Shown here piece after piece: positions 22,790 through 32,215 of a stretch of 64,000 nt of DNA. The notes below the pieces were generated by a model. That model had not been told where the DNA came from. It worked only from the letters and a program-made list of their open reading frames with translations, and ran no database searches. How positions within the stretch are numbered: the first letter of the stretch is position 1; every line of letters begins with the position of its first letter. Both the position numbers and the translations under genes were made by a program. Source of the stretch: Lasiosphaeria ovina (lineage: Eukaryota > Ascomycota > Sordariomycetes > Sordariales > Lasiosphaeriaceae); contig JAULSN010000001.1 in assembly GCA_033439765.1 (NCBI GenBank), positions 4,960,001-5,024,000 of the forward strand. The letters are read 5' to 3'.

Positions 22790-23370
22790 GGGAGGACACC
22801 TAAAGTACTGACACGCCCTTGGCAATATAGGCCAACAAGGCCAAGGATCCCAGTTCTTACTCGATGGATTACTCCACCCCAGCAGATGTCTCCACCTCGG
22901 CCGGGGACTCGAACGAGAACTCCCATACGGTAGCGGACTCCAACTTGGTAGCGGATTCACCAGAGTGACTGCAAGTATTTGGGCGGTAGCATGAGGTAAT
23001 TGTTTCGAGGGAGGCCTCAGGACATATCGTCTATGTCACGGAAAGGCGTTTAAAGACGGGGAAATGATTCTCATGACAATGTCCTTACTCAAATATTTGC
23101 GGCTACCAACTTCGCACGGAGGTGAATAAGTGGCCGTTATGGCGACATGTTCGGAGCTCGGAGAGGTTTTCTTGTCCTTATAGAGACCTCCCAACAAGCC
23201 GCAGCCGAGGCGTGGTATTCAATGACTGTTGAAAAGCATAAAGTCTGTCGAATAGATCCGAAAAATAAAGAAAAAAGCATCCAGTCAACGCCTCGCCATG
23301 TCGCGTCCCCCGTCCCTTTTGTTGAGCCTGCCACCTGGATTTTCCCTTTTGCCCATACATCGACCCTCCT
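22790..23370. other. convergent intergenic region with possible alternative MED31 exon
   Basis: Between MED31 (+) and the Pol III subunit gene (-). It includes an in-frame stretch at 22831-22968, preceded by a tactgac branch-like site and a tatag acceptor. The rest shows no coding signal. Confidence 0.45.
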
Positions 23371-23865
23371 TCAGTTTTCTCTCCACCGGCTTCCACACGT
23401 CATGCACTACACATCACTTGTCAGCTATTGATCTTCTCGTCGGGCAAGGTATCGGAGGGAGCTGAGAGGTGGAGACGCCAGGGCGTAGCGAGATCTCATT
23501 ACCTTGTAAAAGGTCGTCATAGGCTCATCGGCGCTGCGAATCTGTACTTGGAAGAAGGCAGCTTCGAAGCCATTGCAATTTGCCATGGTACACTGGACGC
23601 GACCTTTCTGAGCATTGTCCCACGCCCCTGGCCCGCCGAAGACGTCTTCTTTTTCTTTGTGCGGGAATGTCTTTCGCGAGTAGTAGATGTTCTTGTCGTC
23701 GATGGGAAGCTCATACGGACACGTCCTGCACTCGAGCCTGTTGCCGCCCGTGTCCATCCGGGAAAGGATGAGAAGGTTGGCGCAGTATGGGCAGACTGGG
23801 GTCGAGGTTAGTTTCGGGTATGAGAGCAGCAAATGTAGGCGGTCATATTTACATAGGATCGGCAT
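23371..23865 (-). CDS. rpc11: RNA polymerase III subunit C11 (Rpc11, TFIIS-like)
   Basis: Exons 23865..23853 (13 nt), 23795..23503 and 23406..23371 (36 nt), minus strand, 113 aa. Introns are 57 and 96 nt with GTAAAT/ccccag and GTAATG/gtgtag. The tiny first exon encodes MPIL and part of F5 and is needed to rebuild MPILFCPYC. There is an N-terminal zinc ribbon (C6, C9, C27, C30) and a C-terminal TFIIS-like ribbon (C73, C78, C103, C106). The latter carries the acidic hairpin RSADEPMTTFYK with the catalytic D94-E95 pair. By family, C11 stimulates RNA cleavage by Pol III and is needed for termination and re-initiation on tRNA and 5S genes. The length equals the family norm and both ribbons are intact. 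Confidence 0.95.
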
Positions 23866-24763
23866 CTTGGCGTTCTGCTCACAACCAAGCCTGGGGTTTA
23901 AAGACGAGTTGTGACCGTGACTGGCTTGGGAGCGGTTTGCAGCTCTGGCCTGGAATTTTTAGAATCGAGGAGCGCCTTATCACGGGTTCTCGAATTATTG
24001 ATGAGATGAGGAAGTCGCGTTTGGCGACTCAGCGAGGTAGAGTCGGAAGGTACCTCGCCGCCGCCTCCCCCAGAGAAACGTAAAATCTTAAGAAACTTTG
24101 ACAAAGCATCCAAACCCCGAGAGAATATATAAAATGCCCAACTATGCCTGCTGACTCGGTGAAGCTTAGATTTAATGGCGAAGTCTCTCTTTGTCAGCCT
24201 GGCAAGTTGAGCCTTTGGAGCGCCGTAACGGATTTCGGCTTGGTGAGGCGTTGACAGCTCACCTCAGCCTGAAACATTGCTGCCGGAGCCCGCCGAAACC
24301 ACTTCTCCGGTCGCTAAAATAGGGACGGGGCTGCAGCACTACACAGTAGACCCCCCACCGCGGGTGGACCGAACATCGCGGCCATCTACAACCTAACGAC
24401 CCCTGTCGACTTTCGTACCAGGAACCCAGTGCAGGTATTCCGTAATACGTCGTAAATACCAAGTAAACGCTCGCTGGCGGGGTTCTGCGGCGCTGCCTGA
24501 CGTCGGGTGCCACACCTAGACACACTGCCACCTCCTGGCCAGCTCTGTAGGGTGACAACCATACACTTCTTGAAGCTACCGCGCGTCTCTGCGACAGCCA
24601 ACATATGTTGCGCCCCTGACCGATTTTTGCTTTTTCTCTCGTCCGCATTTTCTTTGCCCATAAGAGAAGTTTGCGCGTATTGTTTTCGCCCCTCGAAACC
24701 AAACCTTCGGCGGGTGCACCTTGTCATCTCCCCGCTTCTGCCGCCGTTGCAGCCGCGCCGCCA

Positions 24764-24799
<36 letters not shown>

Positions 24800-24841
24800 C
24801 ACCTCAGCTTCGACGGAGCACAGCGTACGACGGCTTGAACC
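23866..24841. promoter_or_regulatory. divergent promoter region, RPC11 / ankyrin gene
   Basis: About 1 kb between two divergent genes. It contains a long TCG microsatellite (24765-24799) just upstream of the ankyrin start, so probably in its 5' UTR. No coding exon is supported. Confidence 0.5.
24765..24799. repeat. (TCG)n trinucleotide microsatellite
   Basis: 35 bases of perfect TCG repeat (about 11.7 copies), ending 42 bp upstream of the ankyrin start codon. It also creates poly-Ser/Arg or poly-Asp artefact frames across the region. Confidence 0.95.
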
Positions 24842-25587
24842 ATGGCGGGCAAAGAAGAGGAACACGAGGTTCGTTGAAGCTGCTCCCACGTTTTGGCGAG
24901 TACGCAAAATAAAGTTGGAGAAATACTCAAGATCAACCCCCCACCACACAGGGCGCCTCCGCAAAAGAGATTCTCGTCGAGGCGTGCCGGCGCAACAACC
25001 CGGAGCTCCTGGCCGAGGTGCTCGAGGGCAAGTCCGACGACGAGATCGCGCGGCTGCTGAACGAGACGACGACGGTCATGGGCAACCACCTGTACCACGA
25101 GGCGGCGTTGCGGGGCAACTACGAGATCATCGACACGCTGCTGGACCAGCCGGGCTTCGAGTGCGACCCGGTCAACCGGGTCGAGGGCGACACGCCGCTG
25201 CACAGCGCAATACGATGGATCAACAGCGAGCCGGCGGAGCAGCACGAGTTTGGCAACGCGCTGGTCGACATGATGCTCGAGGCCGGGTCCAACCCGCGCC
25301 ACAAGAACAAGGGCGGCCTGACGCCGGTGCAGCTGGTCGACCCGCGCAACACGGGCCTGCGCGAGCTGATCCGGAAGCACGAGTACGCCACCCTCAACGC
25401 CGGCGACTTTGTCCCCGCCAGCGAAGTCTCTGGCGGCGCGAGCAACGCCAACAACGGCACCAACCAGCAGGCTGCTTCTACTACATACGCGCAGGACGAA
25501 GACAGCGACGACGATGCCGAGTTCAGCGGCAGCGACGAAGAGGAGAGGGCCGAGTGGGAGAGGAGACGAAGGGCAAAGAAGAGCTGA
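24842..25587 (+). CDS. Small ankyrin-repeat protein
   Basis: Exons 24842..24868 (27 nt) and 24952..25587, 220 aa. The intron is 83 nt (donor GTTCGT, acceptor cacacag), phase 0. The spliced start reads MAGKEEEHEGASAKEILVEA. About three ankyrin-like units follow: HEAALRGNYEIIDTLLDQPG, then DTPLHSAIRWIN..GNALVDMMLEAGSNP, then NKGGLTPVQLVDPRNTGL. The C-terminus is acidic (DEDSDDDAEFSGSDEEE) and ends in a basic RRRRAKKS stretch. By family, ankyrin repeats bind other proteins. Acidic-tailed small ankyrin proteins are known as nuclear or ribosome-assembly chaperones, but I cannot assign that role here. Very G+C-rich with strong C/G third positions. Confidence 0.88.
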
Positions 25588-26285
25588 ACAGCGAGCCAGC
25601 GCTGGGTCGAGAAGGTGGATTATAACTAAAGGAGATGGATTGTATCTGACCGGGGGAAGCCGCATGTATGTCGGCTCGAACCAATGCAGCGTTTTCTTCT
25701 TATGGGACAAACGAGGCGACTGGCGCATGCAGCTTGCGAAGGGGAACTGTTTCGTTTATCACATACCCATTACCACTATCACACTGTTCGGGTGACTAGC
25801 GAAAGATAAGCATCCGCCAATGTGTTACGCCCGTTCTGTCAAGCCATTTCTCCTCGGAAATTGTCCTGGTGGCTGGGGAGATGGAAGCAAGTCGTCAATT
25901 ATGTACTTGGTCGAAGAGACTTGTTTGAGCGCAATCTCTCGGCTTGCTCATTACATTAGGTACCCTCTGTTCTGTTCGTCCTCTCGTGTAAGTCACCTCC
26001 GGACCTGCGGCATGGGCACAGACTTTCTTGACCATTCAAGGCTTACACGGTTGAGTTTTTGCACTCGTTGGGTTAGGAAACAATGATGATGTATTCCGAA
26101 CCCTAGGGTATCTTTTGAAGTCAAACGCGCGTCACCGCTTATATAGGGGGGTTGTGAATAGGGGTATGTATAGGGGGGTATTCCATCTTTACAGCCGAGC
26201 CCTCCATGCCAAATCCAGAAGCAACAACAGAGACACGGCTTTCTTTATCTTACCGATCCTGGCTCGAAAAGCACATAACTTAATA
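25588..26285. other. convergent intergenic region, no gene seen
   Basis: 3' flanks of the ankyrin (+) and thaumatin-like (-) genes. A cluster of TATAGGGG-like repeats lies at about 26140-26180. No supported coding sequence. Confidence 0.55.
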
Positions 26286-27681
26286 CTAGGCCATCATTGC
26301 CGCCCACAGTATCGCCGTCGTTCCGAGTAACGACCAAGCCCTCAGAGGCCGGAGCGTGCCTGCGCTACTCGGCGGGGGATGTGTCGCGATGTACGTGATG
26401 TTGGTTAGGGCGTCGAGCATCTCTCTGGTAACCCCGCCGCCAGATCCGAGAGCACGGAGCTGGGGGCCAAACGTCTCGAGGATATTGGTGCTTCGGCCCT
26501 CGGGACAAAATACAACCTGCCAGCCGCCGCCGGTCGGGATGATGAAAGTGCTGGTCTGGTCGTCGAAAGCATAGCTGTACGCATCCGGACACACCGCCTT
26601 GGCCTGCTCGCTGTACAGACTCGGCCGGCATACGTTTGGGTCGTTGTACTCGCCCGTGCAACAGTCCTCGGGGTTGTTGGTCGAGGCACACGCCGACAGG
26701 CAGGGGTCGAAGACGGGCCGCTGGATGTGGTCGTCCGGGTACGGGTAGATCCCATCGCCTGGCCTCGACGGCGGGTACTCCTGCAAGTCCCAGGGACACC
26801 AGTCGGCCACCCCTCTGTTCGTTTGGGCCGACTCGTACGGCATCGGAAACGTCGCGTTGGTGTAGGCCAGCCCGGTTCTAGAGGGCTCGCCCAGGTACCC
26901 AGACGAGGCGATGCACGCACAGTTGGTCAAGTTGGGCGGGATCCACGTCGTGTTCTTCGCCGGGATATAGACGATGGCCAGGGGCAGGTTGTAGCCGTCG
27001 ACAAGCGATATGTCGTAAAACGTTTGCTTGCCGTCCATGCCGCCAATGAGGTTGAACTCGGCCAGGGTAGTTGGGACTTGGCCCTTCACAACGACACGCG
27101 CATGTTAGCCACCTGACAACTTCGTGGTCGCGAGCCTTTCTTGTGGTTTGCGCGAGTCTGGCACAACTTACAGTGAACTCGCAGTCCAGCCTTCCAAAGC
27201 AGTCCCCCGTCGAGCAAGCCGCCCCATTTCCATTCACGCCATTGAGGTTACTGGGCCCGCTCCCGTCGTTATTGAACGAGCAGTTCGTCCGTCCCCACAC
27301 TCGGCCTTGCCAGTCCGGGCTGACATACATCTGCATGCTGGTGCCCCCCTCGAGGGCGAAGCCGCCGGTGCCGGGACCGATGCCATTCTGGGTGCCGATT
27401 CCGGGCCACAGGGTTTCGTGGCAATTGTTCGTGACAACCAGAGGAATAGGCCTTCCGACGGCACCGGCCGCTGTTGTTGTTGTTGTATTTGTGGGCGAGA
27501 CGCCCGCCGCTTGCCTGGGAAGCAGCGACAAAGGTATAAGAAGTCGACTTGTAAGTCTCCCGAGGCGACTCCGAGTCGGCCTTTTGGTATCCACGGAAGC
27601 TGGCCCCAGCGGCCTGCTGCCCTCCCTGTCCTGCCTCTGGTGGATTGTGCTTCTTGTGCCTTCAAGCGGTCCTTTCGACAT
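26286..27681 (-). CDS. Thaumatin-like (PR-5/osmotin fold) protein with predicted GPI anchor
   Basis: Exons 27681..27172 and 27083..26286, minus strand, 435 aa. The intron is 88 nt (donor GTAAGT, acceptor gtgaag), phase 0, giving LDCEFTGQVPTTLAEFNL. Thaumatin-like hallmarks: VTNNCHETLWPGIGT, WQGRVWGRTNC, TGDCFGRLDC, the TLAEF box, and a Cys-rich second half with DCCTGEYNDPNVCRPS. The C-terminus ends in a Ser-rich stretch and a hydrophobic tail (WSLLGTTAILWAAMMA), fitting a GPI signal. The start is uncertain: the first 60 residues are polar/basic, and only LLIPLSLLP resembles a signal peptide core, so an upstream exon may be missing. By family these are secreted or wall-bound, and some bind or cut beta-1,3-glucan. 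Confidence 0.88.
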
Positions 27682-28881
27682 CTTTGACAGTCATATCATG
27701 AATGACCGGAACGCGCTTTTTCACCGGCTGCCACCACGGGGCACGGCCGGATTATCGATGGTGAGGCGTGTCAGAATATACTGGAAAATACCTAGGGGGT
27801 AGGTAGGGTCGAGAGAACGGCAATGACAGATTTCAAGGGAAATGCAGACGAGGATAAGGGTGAGTTGGCGAAAGTAGCACGCCGATGAAACTACGATAAT
27901 ATCTTAGAAGAGGGAAAATGATGCAGAGGACAGGGCCCATCAAGACCACCTATCACCCATCATTGGGTCAGCGACCCAGGTGGTGGTCTATCTACATTCT
28001 TGCAAAGGCGAGAAAGGGCAAACGGGTTGCGCGGCCTTGCTGTATGTGGTTGCCGTTGCCTCTTCGACACAATGGCAGGAGATGGTGGGAACGTGGAAGC
28101 TGGGCCATTTCAATGGCAGCGCAAGGAAGGTCAGAGGGATCCGCAATGACGCAGGAACGATTGGCCTTCGACAGCCAGGCCTGGCAGTCGAAGGTGGCGC
28201 ATATCACCTCTAGCGAAGCGGGCAATGAAACACATTTGTGAGAGTGGCAGCTTCCTGTCGTTGTTGGGGTGCTCCAGCTGTCAAGGCAGTCAGGGGGACA
28301 CTCCCAAAGACGCAAGCTATCACGTCATGTCCCGCAAAGCTGGGAATTCGCGGCAGCATTGAAGTCAAACCTAACACGGTACATACATGCAGGTACCACA
28401 GAACCCCATCCCATTCCCGGCCTCATTTTAGGCACTTGAGAATCTTTGTAACGACGCCACTTGAATTTCAGTTGCTAGGTAATTCTAAGCATTCCATACA
28501 TAATCAACCAGTGCTCCCTTATATCTCTATTAGAAATGGCGCAGAACTTTGAGAACCCGCGACTCATCTTCAACTCGTAGATATATCCCCACACAACCCG
28601 ACTTTCATTCCCTGATCCCAGAATGAGAGATGTTGCGCCTCATATCGGCTTGAGACGGGGTCATGTCGTCTTGATTCGTTCCTCACCTCGTGACTCCGCC
28701 ACGAACACGGCCGCTCTGCCTTTACCCCCTGAGCGTCGACCGCCTTTCACCCCGGCCCACTGCTGCTCGCCGCCGACCAAACCAGCTAAAACACATCCAC
28801 GTTGCTAATCAAGAGGTATCATTGGAGATCCGATGCGCTGGAAATTCAAAAGCAACAACTCCGTCAAATGCGGCTTCCACC
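27682..28881. other. intergenic region, no gene seen
   Basis: 5' flank of the thaumatin-like gene and 3' flank of the Hsp70-like gene. Frames up to 107 codons show no domain or splice structure. Confidence 0.55.
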
Positions 28882-31377
28882 CTATCTGAATCGGGCGCGG
28901 CATCGGCCCATGACCTCGCCCTGGCAGACAAGCTCGGCGCTGAATTCGGAGCCATCCAGCGTCAAGTAGATGTCAAAATAAACACGGTAGAATGTTCCTT
29001 GGGGCGTGTCCATTCGCTCAAAGTCCTTCTCCAGGTTTTTGCGTGAGAGGTCCGAGGTGAGCGTGACAACTTCCTTGATTCCTATTGCAAAACGCGCGTG
29101 AGCTGTCAATCTCACCCAAATATTACAGCGAGGTACTTACTTGGATCCTTTGTGTACTCTGGGCAGACGTCGTCGTCGCAAGCATACAGTATGTCCTCGT
29201 ACATCAAAGTGGCACCAGGCGCCACTTGCCGGAAAAACGACACCTTGACAGGCTCGCCAATCTTCACCTTTTGGCCCTTCTGGACAAATATCTGTCGCGT
29301 GAATTTGCATCGATCCTTGCCATCGAGCGACGGCACGCGGTATGCCTCGGGGTGGTAGCCCTCTTTGAATGGCTGCAGGGTGGCCATGAGATAATGACGA
29401 CGCGCAATGCGATGAGTAATCACCCTTTCCGTGATACCGGCAGTAACGGCGCCCTTGACAATGGCAGCGACCGAGTCCATGGGCCGAACAACCTTGGATT
29501 GGAACTGCGGCGGGACATGGAGCTTGATCTGCTGGAAGAGGTACTCCGAAGCGCCAAACCCACCGACAACCAAGATGTTCTGGAGCGTACGGTTTTGCGC
29601 CTGGATGGCAATGATCTGATTCCGGACCAGCTCTAGAATCCTGTTGACCACAGGCTCGAAGCACTGGAGGATTTCCTCGTTTGTGAAAGTCATGTATCCT
29701 TCTTCGATGCCAGCCTCGGGAAACTCGGCCTCGATGCCAACATCAACAGCCCACTTTTGGCCGTTGTTTCGGAAATCGGCCTTGATTCTGTTCTCAAAGT
29801 CCATAATGCACTTGGCATAGACACGACCAGCAGTCTTGGATCCATCCGGTAGCTTCATCTTACGAATCTTTGTCCGGAGGATATTGCTGAAATTTCGGTT
29901 CAAGGCAGTCGAGCCGCACGAATCACCTGATCCGGCCGTGCACTCGGCCACGGTGAAGGGATTCTCGTCCTCGACTTCGTAGGCGATAAGATCGACAGTT
30001 CCGCCACCGCAATCGACGATGAGGAGAGCATCGTGAACTTTGAGGTTCAGCAGGCCCGTCTTGGAGCAGAACAGAGCCGCAGCCTCTGGCTCGCTGACCA
30101 GTGTCAGGCGATTATCGTTCTCGTCGCGGAGGAAGCCGGCCTGAATAGCAGCAGCTCTGGTAGCTGCCTTTCCAGCATCGTTCCAAATCGCAGGCACAGT
30201 CAGATAATAGCGAATGTTTCTTTCCTCGCGGTTGAACACCTCGCCGAGTGTCTTCTGGAGGGCCGCGCGCATCGCTTGGCGGAGTTTGAAGAGATAATCG
30301 GCAGCCACGTCGATCTCCGACTTTCCGGGAGGGAGAGGCGGCAGGTTGATAGGATCGATGTAGGTATTGCCAGACAACATCAACTGAAGCTTGAACCACT
30401 CAACCTTTTGTACGCCTGGTTTGGGGTATCCGGTGGGGGCAAGAGCATCGGCAATGTCAGGGCCCCAGCCCACAACCTTCTGATACTGGTCATAATACAG
30501 GACAGTAGGGATCTAATGGACAAGACACGGAAGCTTGGTTAGTGCGACGCCAATGCGATGCGATTGCGATGCGGCAAGAACCAACCTTTTGCTTGGTGTA
30601 TGAGCCGGCGCCGGGCCATTCGGTGATAATGTCTTCCTTTGCCTCGTTATTCGAGGCGAAAGCGAAAGCGACGCCCGAGAATGTAGTGCCCTGCGGTGTT
30701 AAAAAGTAGAGGGCGCGTAGGTTAGCACGGCTCGTTCGCGCAAGACATCAAGACGGCACACCACTGAGCGGATAGGGCAAACCTACGAAGTCGATGCCGA
30801 CGATCAGCTGAGCCTTACTCCGGCTGTTGCCCTCGACCTCTGCGGCAGCATTGCGCGTGTAAGGAGCCTGCTGTTGCTGCTGAGGAGGCGCCTGGGGATA
30901 GCCAGGGCCGCCAGCGTAGCCCGGAGGGCCGCCGGGGACGGGAGCGGGGTTGCCCTGCATGTTCATGACGGGCGGGGGGTACCCGGAGACGGGGGGAGCG
31001 CCCGTGTTGATAGGCGGAGGGCCACCGACCATTTGCGACGGTGGGGTACGGGGTTGGCCTTGAGCCAGGGGACTGTTGCGATCGACGGGGCCGGGAGGGC
31101 CTTGGGGATAGTTTGCCGAGTAGCTGGGTGGTCGCGGACCAGCACCTGGATGATTCATTTGGAGGCTCTGTTGCGAGGATGTGGAAGCGATCGAGGGGGC
31201 GGGCCCGGACGGGAACAGCGGCGGTATTTGAGGGGGGGCTCCAGGTCCTCCCAGAGGCGGGGTACGAGGCTGAGAGAACGAGACGGGGAGCGGGAGGTCG
31301 GTCGGCTGTATGACAGCCGTCGATTTGCGTTTGCCAAAGCCAAAGCCTATCTTCAGGCGCGAGTTCTGAGAACTCAT
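28882..31377 (-). CDS. Divergent Hsp70 (HSPA12-like) ATPase with Pro/Gly-rich N-terminal extension
   Basis: Exons 31377..30787, 30690..30586, 30512..29141 and 29081..28882, minus strand, 755 aa. Donors are GTAGGT, GTTGGT and GTAAGT, with clean acceptors. Residues 1-185 are low-complexity Pro/Gly/Gln-rich (PPGYAGGPGYPQAPPQQQQQ). The actin-like ATPase follows: phosphate-1 GIDFGTTFSGVAFAF (about 194-208), phosphate-2 VDCGGGTVDLI (398-408) and adenosine motif ILVVGGFGASEYL (about 545). A beta-rich C-terminal region follows, but the DnaK-type substrate-binding domain and EEVD end are absent. By family, HSPA12-type proteins are widespread in fungi and their clients are largely unknown. Nucleotide binding looks intact. 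The Pro-rich extension may be an adaptor or condensate-type segment, which is inference. Confidence 0.93.
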
Positions 31378-31465
31378 AAGGGGTTGTGTCCTGAGAAAGG
31401 AGAATCGGAGAGCTAAAAGAAAAAGAAAGACGGGAATCGAGAGGACTTGGGGAGGGGGCGAGGGT

Positions 31466-31505
31466 TGGCTGGCTGGCTGGCGGGCTGGCTGGCGGGCTGG
31501 GCTGG
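31466..31505. repeat. degenerate (GGCT)n array
   Basis: Alternating GGCT and GGCGGGCT units over about 40 bp, roughly 90-130 bp upstream of the Hsp70-like start codon. Confidence 0.85.
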
Positions 31506-31650
31506 ACTGAATTAAGGTGAGGTGGGCTGTGGGCTGGGGGTTGCGCTGCTGGACTGGGCTGCGCTGAATTTGGACCTAGGAATTTGGAAGGAGCGGAGAG
31601 GGAGGGAGGGGAGGCGCCAAAGAATGGAAGAGAGAGCTGCAAGCTGAATT

Positions 31651-31671
31651 GGGGGGGGGGGGGGGGGGGGG
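31651..31671. repeat. G21 homopolymer run
   Basis: 21 consecutive G on the plus strand (C on the sense strand of the Hsp70-like gene), 274-294 bp upstream of its start. The length is prone to assembly or sequencing error. Confidence 0.9.
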
Positions 31672-32191
31672 TACTGAATGGTACGACAGTGGACGGGTCC
31701 ACGACAGGATCGGGAAAACGTCTATCTAGGACTTTAGAGGCTATCCTAGGTATCTCATCCTACATATCTGTACCTACCACCTAAGGTATGCGCATACAGT
31801 ACGGAGTACCTCGTCTCGATGGAAGTACCTAATGTAAGGAAGGGTAGGTCGGGCAGCGAGCTGGTCTGGGGCGCTGGTTCGAGCTCTCGCCAGACCGTTC
31901 TCTCTCCAGGCCGTCGGGTTCGTTCCCCAGGTCTCCAAGGGAGGGCGCGGGTGCGGGTGCAAGCGCGGGAGTCTCTCTCGCAGTGCTTGCTTTGGAGGTC
32001 GGGGGTGGGGCCCCAGGACGAAGGACGAGTAAAGGTCCTCAGGCAAGCCCGGCGACAGGGGGTGCAAAAGGGAGACCTGCTGTGGCTGCGGTGGTCTAGC
32101 TGTAAAGTCGCCGATGAATGGTCTTCAAGTTGGCTGATTGCTCTCGGCCTTCTGCACAGCTGACCCACGTTGGTAATTGCTTGGAGGGGTG

Positions 32192-32215
32192 TTCCGTACG
32201 CACGGGAGTACGGAA
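32192..32215. repeat. inverted repeat TTCCGTAC..GTACGGAA
   Basis: Two perfect 8-bp arms (32192-32199 and 32208-32215) around an 8-bp spacer. The arms contain the same GTACGGA core as the recurrent intergenic motif. Confidence 0.7.

Noticed and set aside
24507..25625. 372-codon plus-strand frame
   Set aside because: It runs through the TCG repeat and overlaps the ankyrin exon in another frame. The Arg/Ala-rich translation has no motif.
24724..25728. 334-codon minus-strand frame
   Set aside because: Antisense of the ankyrin gene, with a poly-Thr stretch from the TCG repeat; no family resemblance.
30815..31702. 295-codon minus-strand Pro/Ser-rich frame
   Set aside because: It shadows the first exon and promoter of the Hsp70-like gene in another frame.
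31870..31890. GGTTCGA sequences resembling a tRNA B box (also near 13808 and 32942)
   Set aside because: No matching A box, acceptor stem or anticodon arm could be folded around them.
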